DNA of 64,000 nt, from NCBI GenBank assembly GCA_004193205.1, contig RZUM01000001.1:1122424-1186423 (forward strand). Direction: 5' to 3'. The notes beneath the pieces were generated by a model that worked only from the letters and a program-made list of their open reading frames with translations, searched no databases and had not been told where the DNA came from. The translations under genes were made by a program, and so were the position numbers. The first letter of the stretch is position 1. Each line of letters begins with the position of its first letter. Positions 46,406 through 55,587 of this stretch are shown here, piece after piece. The stretch is from Gordonia sediminis (GTDB lineage: Bacteria; Actinomycetota; Actinomycetes; Mycobacteriales; Mycobacteriaceae).

Positions 46406-47893
46406 TCAGAGGACGACCGTGACGACTTTTTCTTCGGTGTTGGCGACGATGCCGGCCCAGCCCAGCTCCCGGCCGACACCGCTGGTCTTCATGCCACCCC
46501 ACGGCAGTGCGGGATCAATTGCGGCCCAGCCGTTGACCCACACCGCGCCGGCACGGACCTTCGACGCGAGTGAGTGGGCGTAGGAGACGTCGCGGGTCCA
46601 GATGCTCGCGGCGAGACCGTAGTCGGTGTCGTTGGCGAGGCGGATGGCGTCCTCGACGTCGTCGAACGGGATCACTGTTCCGACGGGGCCGAAGATCTCC
46701 TCGCGCGCGATGGTCATCTCGTTGGTGGCGTCGGCGAAGATCGTCGGCTGGACGAAGAAGCCGGTATCCGAACCCTTTTCGCCGCCCGCTACCAGTCGTG
46801 CACCCTCGCGGGTGCCGGCGGCGATGTAGTCGAGCACGGTGGCCTGCTGTTTGGCATTGACCAACGCACCCATGGTGGTGGCCGGGTCCAGGGGGTCGCC
46901 CAGCACCTGTGCGTTCGCCGCTGCCGCGAGCCCCTCTACGACCTGGTCGTAGAGCGAGCGGTGCACCAGGATGCGGGTTCCCGCCGCGCACACCTCGCCC
47001 TGGTTGAAGAACAAGCCCATCGCGGTCCCGTTGACGGCGGCCTCGACGTCGGCGTCGGCGAGGATGATCTGCGGGGACTTGCCGCCGAGTTCGAGCGTGG
47101 TGCGCCTGAAGGTGTCGGCAGCCGCCTTGGCGATGTGCCGACCGACCCGGGGGCTGCCGGTGAAGCTGATCTTGTCCACATCGGGATGCGTCACCAGCGC
47201 CTCCCCGGCGACGTCACCCAGACCCGGCACGATGTTCACGACGCCGTCCGGCAGACCGGCCTCCTGCAGCAGCCGACCGAGGTGCAGGATCGACAGCGGG
47301 GCATCCTCCGGCGGCTTGACCACGACGGTGTTCCCGGCGGCCAACGCGGGCGCCAACTTCCACGCGGTGATCATCAGCGGGGTGTTCCACGGGATGATCG
47401 CGCCGATGACGCCGACCGGTTCCCGCACGGTGTAGGAATGCGTCGGCTGCCCGAAGTAGCCGGCAGTGGGGATCGTCTGGCCGGTGATCTTGTCGGCCCA
47501 TCCGGCGAAGTGCCGGAAGGTCGCCGCCGCATTGGGGATGTCGAGCATCGTGGGCTGGCCGACCGGCTTGCCGATGTCGAGGGACTCGAGGCGGGCGAGC
47601 AGTTCGCCGTCGCGTTCGATGAGGTCGGCGACCGCGTTGAGGATCTTGCCACGCACCACGCCGGGTGTGGCCGCCCAGTCGCCCGACAGTGCCTTCCGCG
47701 CCGAGCGGACGGCATCATCGATGTCTGCCACGGTTGCAGCGGCGACCTCGGTGAGCACTTCCTCGGTCGCCGGATTGAGATCGACGAAGGTGGCACCTCC
47801 GCCCGCGGCTCGCCACCGCCCGTCGATGAGAAGGTCGGTCGCCGTCGATTCCGGCAGTGCCGCAGCGGCTCTCGTCTCGTCTATCGCAGTCAT
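46406..47893 (-). CDS. NAD-dependent aldehyde dehydrogenase, possibly phenylacetaldehyde-specific
   Basis: 495 residues, ATG at 47893. Catalytic Cys is in FFNQGEVCAAGTR, general-base Glu in TLELGGKSPQI, and the NAD motif is FTGSPRVGRHIA. The sequence is of the class that includes betaine, phenylacetaldehyde and aromatic aldehyde dehydrogenases, so substrate cannot be fixed from sequence. Position next to paa genes and an AraC regulator of FeaR type suggests phenylacetaldehyde to phenylacetate, upstream of PaaK. Confidence 0.83.
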   Translation of the reverse strand: MTAIDETRAAAALPESTATDLLIDGRWRAAGGGATFVDLNPATEEVLTEVAAATVADIDDAVRSARKALSGDWAATPGVVRGKILNAVADLIERDGELLARLESLDIGKPVGQPTMLDIPNAAATFRHFAGWADKITGQTIPTAGYFGQPTHSYTVREPVGVIGAIIPWNTPLMITAWKLAPALAAGNTVVVKPPEDAPLSILHLGRLLQEAGLPDGVVNIVPGLGDVAGEALVTHPDVDKISFTGSPRVGRHIAKAAADTFRRTTLELGGKSPQIILADADVEAAVNGTAMGLFFNQGEVCAAGTRILVHRSLYDQVVEGLAAAANAQVLGDPLDPATTMGALVNAKQQATVLDYIAAGTREGARLVAGGEKGSDTGFFVQPTIFADATNEMTIAREEIFGPVGTVIPFDDVEDAIRLANDTDYGLAASIWTRDVSYAHSLASKVRAGAVWVNGWAAIDPALPWGGMKTSGVGRELGWAGIVANTEEKVVTVVL

Positions 47894-48132
47894 GGTTCTC
47901 CTTGCGTGGTCTGTGCAGACCGGCCACCACCTTTTGGTTGTGACCGTTGCCACAAGTCTGGGCAACGAGCCGTGCGGATACTTGCACGAATGCGCATGGA
48001 TTCTTGTCGGATCGCGCACAACCCATTGGTGGTCTCGGTGGACAGGAGCTGTACCGTCGGGGAACCGAACCGGTTACTCAGTCGTTCGACGTGTGAAGGA
48101 CTGACAATCCGGGTCCCGACACGAGAGAGACG
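47894..48132. promoter_or_regulatory. Divergent control region before the aldehyde dehydrogenase
   Basis: 239 bases without a gene. It holds a direct repeat, TTGCACGAATGCGCA (47982-47996) and TTGTCGGATCGCGCA (48004-48018), 22 bases apart with 10 of 15 bases equal, the arrangement expected of an AraC-type dimer site. There is also a perfect palindrome GGTCTGTGCAGACC close to the gene. The assignment to the AraC-type regulator is inference. Confidence 0.4.
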
Positions 48133-48237
48133 ATGAGACGCGCCAAGCGCCGAAAACGCCGACGACGATCTACCCACCCGCACCCCTCGACGTCTGACGA
48201 TCGCCCGGGCCCGACCAGCCGGCGGTTGTCATGCTGA
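48133..48237 (+). CDS. Short basic open frame ahead of the CNNM genes
   Basis: 34 codons, starting with ATG at 48133 after GAGAGAGA (a possible ribosome-binding site): MRRAKRRKRRRRSTHPHPST is the first part. Its stop overlaps the start of the next gene by a few bases, so translation of one could affect the other. Eleven of the first thirteen residues include ten basic ones. It may be a leader peptide or a chance frame; there is no homology I can name. Confidence 0.3.
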   Translation: MRRAKRRKRRRRSTHPHPSTSDDRPGPTSRRLSC

Positions 48238-49604
48238 CCCTCCTCGGCATCGCCATCGGCATCCTGGTTGTCCTGATCATCACCGCCCTGACCGGCTACT
48301 TCGTGGCCCAGGAGTTCGGCTTCATGGCCGTCGACCGGTCCCGTCTGGGCGCCCGCGCCGAAGCCGGCGACACCGCAGCGGCACGCGCTCTGACCGTTAC
48401 CCGCCGGACGTCGTTCATGTTGTCGGGCGCGCAGCTCGGCATCACCGTCACCGGTCTGCTCGTGGGCTATGTCGCCGAACCACTCATCGGCCGCGGCGTC
48501 GGCAACCTGCTCGGCGACGTCGGCATTCCGGTGGCACTCGGCGTCACCATCGGCACGGTCATCGCCATCGGATTCTCCACCATCGTGCAGATGGTCTTCG
48601 GCGAGCTGTTCCCGAAGAACTTGGCGATCGCCCGCCCCGAACCGGTGGCCCGGTGGCTGGCCCGCTCCACCACGATCTACCTGGCGGTATTCGGGTGGCT
48701 GATCACGCTCTTCGATAAGTCGTCGAACCTGTTGCTCCGCGCGCTGCGGATCGAACCGGTCCACGACGTCGAGCACTCGGCAACCCCACGCGACCTCGAA
48801 CACATCGTCGCCGAGTCCCGCGACGCCGGTGAGCTGCCCGCCGACCTGTCGACCCTGCTCGACCGGGTCCTCGATTTCCCCACGCGCACGGCCGGTCACG
48901 CGATGATTCCACGCACCCGCGTGGACACCGTCCGCGCGCAGGAACCGGCCGCATCGGTCCTCGACGCGATGGGCGCCGGGCACACCCGGTATCCGGTCGT
49001 CGATGACCGGGCGGACGTCGTCGGCGTGGTCCATCTGCAGGACGTGCTTGCGTGGTCAGACGGGCCCACGGACACGTCGACGACCGCCGCCGACCTCGGC
49101 CGGCCCGCGGTCATCGTGCCCATCTCGTTGCCGTTGACCGAGGTCCTCGACCAGATCGGCGCTGCGTCCGACGAGATGGCCGTGGTCATCGACGAGTACG
49201 GCGGTTTCGCTGGTGTCGTGACCGTCGAGGACATCGCCGAGGAGCTTGTCGGCGAGATCGATGACGAACACGACGTGAACGGCGCGACCGCGATCGAGAT
49301 CACCGGCGACGGCTGGAGGGTCCGGGGTGACGCGCATCTGGACGAGGTGTCCCGGGTGATCGGCCACGAGTTGCCCGAGGGGGATCACGAGACCATGGCC
49401 GGTCTGGTCATCGCCGAGTTCGGCGGGCTGCCGGAGATCGGCGACAGCGTCGCGGTCGATCTATCGCAGGACCCGGTCGTGCTCGACACCGATGATCCAG
49501 TCCCGACCACGGCGACGATGACGGTGCTGTCGGTGGACCGGCATGTGCCGTTGTCGTTATTGCTGACCATTCCGAGGCCGTCCGAGGAGGAGAGTGCCCG
49601 ATGA
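48231..49604 (+). CDS. CNNM/CBS-domain membrane transporter, first copy
   Basis: 457 residues. The N-terminal 190 residues are a CNNM (DUF21) membrane domain with three to four helices (LLGIAIGILVVLIITALTGY; GELFPKNLAIARPEPVARWL). Then come two CBS motifs (about 205-340) and a C-terminal CorC/HlyC-type domain (AIEITGDGWRVRGDAHLDEV). The family exports or senses magnesium/cobalt; mycobacterial Rv1842c is of this type. ATG 48231. It overlaps the next gene by 4 bases. Confidence 0.87.
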   Translation: MLTLLGIAIGILVVLIITALTGYFVAQEFGFMAVDRSRLGARAEAGDTAAARALTVTRRTSFMLSGAQLGITVTGLLVGYVAEPLIGRGVGNLLGDVGIPVALGVTIGTVIAIGFSTIVQMVFGELFPKNLAIARPEPVARWLARSTTIYLAVFGWLITLFDKSSNLLLRALRIEPVHDVEHSATPRDLEHIVAESRDAGELPADLSTLLDRVLDFPTRTAGHAMIPRTRVDTVRAQEPAASVLDAMGAGHTRYPVVDDRADVVGVVHLQDVLAWSDGPTDTSTTAADLGRPAVIVPISLPLTEVLDQIGAASDEMAVVIDEYGGFAGVVTVEDIAEELVGEIDDEHDVNGATAIEITGDGWRVRGDAHLDEVSRVIGHELPEGDHETMAGLVIAEFGGLPEIGDSVAVDLSQDPVVLDTDDPVPTTATMTVLSVDRHVPLSLLLTIPRPSEEESAR

Positions 49605-50614
49605 GCAATCCGTGGATCGTCGCGCTGGTCACTGTCACCCTGATCGCGGCCAGCGCCTTCTTCGTCGCGGTCGAGTTCGCCCTGATCGCGGCGCGCCGGC
49701 ATCGGCTCGAGGATGCGGCCGCCACCAGCCGCTCGGCGCGCGCGGCGCTGCGCAGCGCCTCGGAACTCTCTGTGCTGCTTGCCGGTTCGCAGCTCGGCAT
49801 CACCGTCTGCACACTGGCACTGGGCGCGGTCACCAAACCGGCGGTGCACCACTGGCTGACGCCGCTGTTCGCCGGATGGGGCATACCGACCTGGACCGCC
49901 GACATCGCCGGGTTCGTGCTCGCACTCATCGTCGTCACGTTCCTGCACCTCGTCGTCGGCGAGATGGCACCCAAGTCGTGGGCGATCGCACATCCCGAAC
50001 GGTCGGCGACACTGCTGGCCATCCCGATGCGGGCGTTCATGTGGTTGACGCGCCCGATCCTCACCCGACTCAACGCGCTGGCCAACTGGTGTCTGCGTCG
50101 GGTCGGTGTCGACCCGGTCGACGAGGTCGCCGCCGGACAGGATGCCGACGCACTGCGGCACCTGGTCGAGCATTCAGCGACGGTCGGTACGCTCGACGAG
50201 CGATACCACGCGCAGCTGTCGGGCGCCCTGGAGTTGCAGCGGTTGACGGTCGCCGACGTGCTCACCCACGACGAGGTGAGCGCCGTTGACCCCACCGCCT
50301 CTCCCGCGGAAATCCGGGCGGTGTCGCTGTCGACCGGCCATCGTCGACTACTGGTGCGGGACAAGGATTCCGACGGCACGAGGTTCGCCGGCGTGGTGCA
50401 TGTCCGGGACTGCGTGTCGGCACCATCCGGGGCCATGGCCGCCGATCTGATGCGTCCGGTGCCGACCTTCGCCGCGGACGAGCCGGTCTACAAGGCGCTC
50501 GCGACGATGCGGGAGACCCGCCGGCATGTGGCCGTCGTCGTCGACGAGAACCGCGTCGCGGGTGTGCTGACCCTGCACGACGTCCTCGATCGTCTCCTCA
50601 CGACCGCCCACTGA
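49601..50614 (+). CDS. CNNM/CBS-domain membrane transporter, second copy
   Basis: 337 residues, ATG overlapping the previous stop. The same CNNM membrane domain (VTLIAASAFFVAVEFALIAA; VTFLHLVVGEMAPKSWAIAH) and paired CBS domains are present, but the C-terminal CorC-type domain is missing. Two adjacent copies, one long and one short, mirror Rv1842c-Rv1841c and suggest a heterodimer. Confidence 0.87.
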   Translation: MSNPWIVALVTVTLIAASAFFVAVEFALIAARRHRLEDAAATSRSARAALRSASELSVLLAGSQLGITVCTLALGAVTKPAVHHWLTPLFAGWGIPTWTADIAGFVLALIVVTFLHLVVGEMAPKSWAIAHPERSATLLAIPMRAFMWLTRPILTRLNALANWCLRRVGVDPVDEVAAGQDADALRHLVEHSATVGTLDERYHAQLSGALELQRLTVADVLTHDEVSAVDPTASPAEIRAVSLSTGHRRLLVRDKDSDGTRFAGVVHVRDCVSAPSGAMAADLMRPVPTFAADEPVYKALATMRETRRHVAVVVDENRVAGVLTLHDVLDRLLTTAH

Positions 50615-51233
50615 TCGAGTAGCCGCGACGTCCCTACCGCTGATCGAGTCTCCCCCCTCCGCTGATCGAGTAGCCGCGAACGAAGTGAGTGGCGTATCGA
50701 GATCACTTGGCGGTGGTCTCGATACGCCGCCTCGCCCTGGGGGCTCGGTGGCTACTCGACCAGCGGACGGATCGGTCTTCCCGCTGATCGAGAGTCGCCC
50801 ATCCGCTGATCGAGTAGCCGCGAACGGAGTGAGTGGCGTATCGAGATCACTTGGCGGGTGGTCTCGATACGCCGCCTCGCCCTTGGGGGCTCGGTGGCTA
50901 CTCGACCAGCGGGCGGGTGTCCCCCTCCGCTGATCGAGTAGCCGCGAACGGAGTGAGTGGCGTATCGAGATCACTTGATGTGCTTTGGTTGTCGGTTGGG
51001 TGATCTCGATACGACGTCTCGGCTGGCGCCTCGTCGTCTACTCGATCAGCGGATGGGGGCAGTCGAGATGCGGGCGGGTCGTTCTTCCCGCTGATCGAGT
51101 AGCCGCGAACGGAGTGAGTGGCGTATCGAGATCACTTGATGTGCTTTGGTTGTCGGTTGGGTGATCTCGATACGACGTCTCGGCTGGCGCCTCGTCGTCT
51201 ACTCGACCAGCGGATGGGGACACTCGACCAGCG
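50608..51233. repeat. Array of four palindromic dispersed repeats
   Basis: Intergenic region of about 630 bases filled by the dispersed repeat. Full copies are 50659-50766, 50803-50912, 50927-51052 and 51088-51213; partial ones occur at 50608-50632, 50781-50790 and near 51220-51233. Each has arms CCGCTGATCGAGTAGCCGCG and, inverted, CTACTCGACCAGCGG, with inner boxes GCGTATCGAGATCAC and TCTCGATACG. The last two copies are almost identical over 126 bases, the first two almost identical over 108-110. It separates the CNNM genes from convergent gluQ; there is no gene inside. Confidence 0.85.
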
Positions 51234-51241
51234 GTTGGGCC

Positions 51242-52168
51242 TCAACCCCACTCGCTCATCGAGTAGATCCACGGCTCGCGGGGGAGTTCGTTGGGGCGGA
51301 ACCGATCTGCCAGGTCGGCGAGATCGACCAACTCGTGCCGGCCCGCGAGCCCCAGCGAGTGGGCGATGTGGTTGAGTACTCCGGAGGCGGACACTCCACG
51401 TTCCGCGAGATCGGCCAGCGTGACCGCGCCGTCACGCTTGCTCAGGCGAACATGCTTGGGATTCAGGACCATCGGCACGTGCGCATACACTGGCGGCCGA
51501 TACCCCAGCAGCGTCGCGAGATACGCCTGCCGCGGCGCGGACGAGAGCAGGTCATCACCGCGGACCACCTGATCCACCCCCTGGGCCGCATCGTCGACGA
51601 CGACCGCCAGGTTGTAGGCCGGTGTCGCGTCGTTGCGTTGGACGACGAAGTCGTCGACCACCCCGGTGTACTCGCCGTGCAGGATATCGGTGACGGTGAA
51701 GTGATCGACGTCGGTGCGGATGCGGATGGCCGGTGGTCGTCCCGAGGCACGTCGTTCAGCGCGCTCGGCGGGGGTGAGGTCGCGGCAGGTGCCCGGGTAG
51801 GCGCCCTGCGGGGCGTGCGGTGCCGACGGCGCCTCCAGGATCTCCCGGCGTGTGCAGTAGCACTCGAAGGTCCGCCCCGCGGCGTGCAGGGTGTCGACGA
51901 CGGTCCGATACGACGCGAGCCGCTGCGACTGATACACGACTGGCGGATCCCAATCGAGACCGATCGCCGCGAGATCCGCGAGTTGCTGCCGGTCGGCGCC
52001 GACCGCGGTCCGGTCGAGGTCCTCCATCCGGATGTAGAACGCCCGTCCTGTGGTGCGGGCGAACAGAAAGGCCAGCACGGCGGTGCGCAGATTGCCGACG
52101 TGCAGCTCACCCGACGGTGACGGCGCGTAGCGTCCCGCCGGCGGCGGCGCGGATTCTTCCGGGTCCAT
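51242..52168 (-). CDS. gluQ: Glutamyl-queuosine tRNA(Asp) synthetase
   Basis: 308 residues; a shortened glutamyl-tRNA synthetase without anticodon-binding domain that glutamylates the queuosine of tRNA-Asp. HIGH-type motif PSGELHVGNLRTA, KMSKS-type VRLSKRDGA, and the zinc site Cys103, Cys105, Tyr124, Cys128 are present. ATG at 52168. The stop is only a few bases from the repeat array. Together with the tgt homologue at 20738 it suggests queuosine or a related base could be made or used by this organism. Confidence 0.88.
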   Translation of the reverse strand: MDPEESAPPPAGRYAPSPSGELHVGNLRTAVLAFLFARTTGRAFYIRMEDLDRTAVGADRQQLADLAAIGLDWDPPVVYQSQRLASYRTVVDTLHAAGRTFECYCTRREILEAPSAPHAPQGAYPGTCRDLTPAERAERRASGRPPAIRIRTDVDHFTVTDILHGEYTGVVDDFVVQRNDATPAYNLAVVVDDAAQGVDQVVRGDDLLSSAPRQAYLATLLGYRPPVYAHVPMVLNPKHVRLSKRDGAVTLADLAERGVSASGVLNHIAHSLGLAGRHELVDLADLADRFRPNELPREPWIYSMSEWG

Positions 52169-52193
52169 TGCGGATGACCTTACAAGTGAGACG

Positions 52194-53258
52194 ATGGGAG
52201 CCGTGGACCTCCCGGTAATGCCGCCGATCGCACCGATGCTCGCCAAGGCCGTGACCACGGTGCCCGACCAGCCCGACGGCGATCCCGTGTGGTCGTATGA
52301 GCCGAAGTGGGATGGCTTTCGGGCGTTGATCTTTCGAGACGGCGACGAAGTCGCGATCGGTTCACGCGGGGGTAAGGACTTGGCCCGCTACTTCCCCGAA
52401 CTCGTCGCCGCCGCCAAGGCCGAACTACCCGAGAAGGCGGTGGTAGACGGCGAGATCGGTGTTCCGGCCCTGATCGGCGACACCCACCGGCTGGACTGGG
52501 ACACGCTCGCGCAGCGGATACATCCGGCCGAGTCCCGGATCAGGATGCTCGCCGAGAAGACCCCGGCCATCTTCATCGGCTTCGACGCCCTCGCGCTCGG
52601 CCCGGCCAACGTTATGGGTGAACCCTTCCCGGTGCGGCGGGAAGCGCTGCTCCGCGCGATCGACCCCGATCAGAGCGCCGATCGGCGGCTGTACGTGAGC
52701 CGCGTGACCAAAGACCCGACGGTGGCCGCCGACTGGTTCACCGCCTTCGAAGGCGCCGGCCTCGACGGCGTCGTCGGCAAACGCCTCGACGGCGGCTACG
52801 TCGAGGGCAAACGCGAGATGGTGAAGGTCAAGCACAAGCGCACCGCGGACTGCGTGGTCATCGGCTACCGCGTGCACAAGAGCGGTACCGGGCTCGGCTC
52901 GATGCTGCTCGGCCTCAACCACGACGGCGCCGTGCACATGGTCGGCGGCGCAGGTGCGTTCTCCGACGCCAAACGCATCGAACTGCAGCAGATGTTCGAA
53001 CCGATGCGCCTGGACCCCGAGGCCCCCGCACCCGGTGAACCGACCCGCTGGCGGTCGGAGAAATCCGGTGAATGGATACCGATCCGGCAGGAACTCGTCG
53101 CCGAGGTCGCCTACGACCAGATGGAGAACCACCGCTTCCGGCACACGGTGAAGTTCCTGCGGTGGCGACCGGACCGGGACCCGGAGAGCTGCGGCTACGA
53201 CCAACTCGAGGTACCGCTCACCTATGACCTGCACGATGTGCTGGAAGGATCGTCCTGA
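52194..53258 (+). CDS. ligC: ATP-dependent DNA ligase, LigC type
   Basis: 354 residues. The adenylated lysine is Lys38 in YEPKWDGFR; later ligase motifs are VVDGEI, GLDGVVGKRLDGGYVEG and VKVKHKRTADCVV, and an OB-fold follows. There is no polymerase or nuclease domain attached, as in LigC of mycobacteria. ATG 52194 may start a leaderless message; GTG 52203 (VDLPVMPP) matches the mycobacterial N-terminus and is an alternative. In mycobacteria LigC gives backup end joining or base repair. It is one base apart from its polymerase partner. Confidence 0.9.
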   Translation: MGAVDLPVMPPIAPMLAKAVTTVPDQPDGDPVWSYEPKWDGFRALIFRDGDEVAIGSRGGKDLARYFPELVAAAKAELPEKAVVDGEIGVPALIGDTHRLDWDTLAQRIHPAESRIRMLAEKTPAIFIGFDALALGPANVMGEPFPVRREALLRAIDPDQSADRRLYVSRVTKDPTVAADWFTAFEGAGLDGVVGKRLDGGYVEGKREMVKVKHKRTADCVVIGYRVHKSGTGLGSMLLGLNHDGAVHMVGGAGAFSDAKRIELQQMFEPMRLDPEAPAPGEPTRWRSEKSGEWIPIRQELVAEVAYDQMENHRFRHTVKFLRWRPDRDPESCGYDQLEVPLTYDLHDVLEGSS

Positions 53259-53259
53259 C

Positions 53260-54339
53260 ATGGCCTCTCGTTCGCCGGCCGAGGAACTCGACGTCGACGG
53301 CATCGCCGTACGGATGAGCAACCCGGACAAGATCTACTTCCCGGAACTGGGCGAAAACGGTGGCCGCAAAAGGGATCTCGTCGGCTACTACCGGACGATG
53401 GCCCTATCGCTCAACGGTCCCGAGGGGCCGATCATGACCGCCCTGCGCGACCGGCCCACCTTCCTGCAACGATTTCCCGACGGCGTCGACGGCGACGAGA
53501 TCTACCAGAAGCACATCGCCAAGAAGCGACCCGACCACGTCCAGTCCACCCGCATCGTCTTCCCCTCGGGCAGAACGGGTGACGCCCTCAAACCGACGGT
53601 GCCGGCCGACATCGTCTGGGGCGCCAATCTCGGGACGGTCACCTTCCACAGTTGGCCCACCGTCTCACCCGACAACGACCACCCCGACCAGCTGCGCATC
53701 GACCTCGACCCGCAACCGGGCACCGCCTTCGACGACGTCCGCCGCGTCGCCGTCGAGGTGCTGGCCCCGCTGCTCGACGAATGGGGGTACCGGGGATTCC
53801 CCAAGACCTCGGGTGGGCGCGGCATCCACGTCTACGTTCCGATCGAGCCGAAGTGGGACTTCATCGCGACCCGCCGCTGCGTCATCGCCATCGCCCGCGA
53901 GATGGAACGCCGCGACCCGGAGTCGGTGACCACCTCCTGGTGGAAGGAGGAACGAGGCGAACGGATCTTCATCGACTTCAACCAGAACGCCCGCGACCGC
54001 ACCATGGCCTCTCCGTACTCCGCGCGGCGCAGCCCCAACGCCCGCGTGTCCACCCCGGTCACCTGGGATGAGCTCGCAGAGGTCAACCCCGACGACTGCA
54101 CCATCGCCACCGTCCCGGATCTCGTTGCGCGCCGAGGCGATCCGATGGCCGATATCGCGGCGCATCGCCGTGGAATCGAGCCCCTTTTGGAGATGGTGCA
54201 ACGTGACGACGCCAACGGTCTCGGCGACATGCCCTACCCGCCGAGCTACCCGAAGATGCCGGGCGAACCACCCCGCGTCCAGCCGAGCAAGAAGGTGGCC
54301 GCGCACTGGGACGAACAGGGCAACCGCATCGAGGACTGA
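53260..54339 (+). CDS. LigD-type polymerase/primase domain protein
   Basis: 359 residues, a stand-alone archaeo-eukaryotic-primase fold (PolDom). Catalytic Asp148 and Asp150 lie in LRIDLDPQPG; KTSGGRGIHVYVP and IDFNQNARDRTM are the other conserved motifs. In mycobacteria such proteins (Rv3730c) extend or fill ends with NTPs and work with LigC. The ligC-polymerase pair forms a two-gene unit here. No Ku gene is in the window. Confidence 0.9.
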   Translation: MASRSPAEELDVDGIAVRMSNPDKIYFPELGENGGRKRDLVGYYRTMALSLNGPEGPIMTALRDRPTFLQRFPDGVDGDEIYQKHIAKKRPDHVQSTRIVFPSGRTGDALKPTVPADIVWGANLGTVTFHSWPTVSPDNDHPDQLRIDLDPQPGTAFDDVRRVAVEVLAPLLDEWGYRGFPKTSGGRGIHVYVPIEPKWDFIATRRCVIAIAREMERRDPESVTTSWWKEERGERIFIDFNQNARDRTMASPYSARRSPNARVSTPVTWDELAEVNPDDCTIATVPDLVARRGDPMADIAAHRRGIEPLLEMVQRDDANGLGDMPYPPSYPKMPGEPPRVQPSKKVAAHWDEQGNRIED

Positions 54340-54394
54340 GGCCGGGCGGCGACCGCGGATTGTCGATGCCGCGCAGGGCTCCTAATCTGGAGGT

Positions 54395-55462
54395 ATGTCG
54401 GGGCGAACGCCGCTCCAAGAGGTGCGTTTCTGCCGCAGCGCGGACGGCACCAGGATCGCCTACGCCGTTCACGGCGCGGGGCCACCACTCCTGCTCAACA
54501 CCTGTTGGCTCAGCCATCTGGAGTTCGACTGGGAGAGCCCGGTGTGGCGACGTTTTCTGCTGGATCTGGGTGAGTTCGCAACCGTCGTGCGCTACGACGA
54601 GCGCGGGTTCGGGATGTCGGACTGGGATGTGGACGGCTTCGAACTGGATGCGCGGGTCGCCGATCTCGAGGCCGTGTTGGATTCGGCCGGAATCGAGCGC
54701 TGCGCGATGCTCGGCATGTCGCAGGGCGGGCCGGTCGCGATCGCCTTTGCCGCGCGACGTCGGGATCGTGTCAGCCGGCTGATCCTCTACGGCACCTACG
54801 CCGCGATCCACCACGATGCGGAAGCCGATGAACTCGAACAGACGTTGCAGCAGCTGATCAAGGTCGGCTGGGCTCGACCGGACAGCACGTTTCGTCGGGT
54901 CTTCACCCAGCTCATGATTCCGGGAGCCTCCGAGGTGCAGGCGTGCTGGCTGGACGACCTACAGGCCCGGGCGACATCCACCGACAATGCCATCCGAGCA
55001 CGCACCGCCCGCGGCGTGGTCGACGTGTCCGCGTTGCTGCCGGAGATCGATCAGCCCACGTTGGTGATCCATGCCAGGGGCGACCGGATCAATCCCTTTT
55101 CCGAGGGCCGCAAGCTCGCGGCCAGTATCCGGAACGCACGGCTGGTGACGCTGGACAGCGACAATCACATCACCCTCGCCGACGAGGCCGCGTGGCCCGT
55201 GTTCGTCGAGCAGATTCGCAGCTTTCTGGGGGCGGATACCATCGTCGCGCCGAGCACACCGACGGCTCTGCGCACTCTCAGCGCCCGAGAACTCGACGTT
55301 CTCCGGCTGGTCGGACGAGGACTCGATAACGCCGAGATCGGCAGAGAACTGTCGTTGTCGGTCCGAACCGTCGAACGACATCTCAGCAGTATCTACACGA
55401 AACTCGGTCTGGCCGGCCGATCGGCCAGAGCAGGCGCGGTCGCCCGTCTGTTGAGCAGCTGA
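54395..55462 (+). CDS. Alpha/beta hydrolase fused to LuxR DNA-binding domain
   Basis: 355 residues. Residues about 5-275 are an alpha/beta hydrolase with nucleophile Ser in LGMSQGGPVAIA, an Asp in IHARGDRINPF and a His in DSDNHITLAD, so the triad appears complete. Residues about 290-350 are a LuxR helix-turn-helix (LSARELDVLRLVGRGLDNAE, IGRELSLSVRTVERHLSSIY). A hydrolase fold as sensor domain for a regulator is known in actinobacteria; the ligand is unknown. TAATCT 9 bases before the ATG is a possible -10. No obvious target gene next to it. Confidence 0.8.
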   Translation: MSGRTPLQEVRFCRSADGTRIAYAVHGAGPPLLLNTCWLSHLEFDWESPVWRRFLLDLGEFATVVRYDERGFGMSDWDVDGFELDARVADLEAVLDSAGIERCAMLGMSQGGPVAIAFAARRRDRVSRLILYGTYAAIHHDAEADELEQTLQQLIKVGWARPDSTFRRVFTQLMIPGASEVQACWLDDLQARATSTDNAIRARTARGVVDVSALLPEIDQPTLVIHARGDRINPFSEGRKLAASIRNARLVTLDSDNHITLADEAAWPVFVEQIRSFLGADTIVAPSTPTALRTLSARELDVLRLVGRGLDNAEIGRELSLSVRTVERHLSSIYTKLGLAGRSARAGAVARLLSS

Positions 55463-55587
55463 CATACGTGCCGTCCGCCATCGACGCGGTCGCCGACACC
55501 GGAAACATGGCGGTCAGCACCGATTCCGGCGCCTGCCCGGATCAATAGCGTTCTTGGTGTCGTACCGATACCACCGAGGAGGACGCC

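Noticed and set aside
50608-51233. Palindromic repeats as CRISPR or an insertion sequence
   Set aside because: Elements are long hairpins without spacer pattern, hold no transposase frame, and show no terminal repeats with target duplication.
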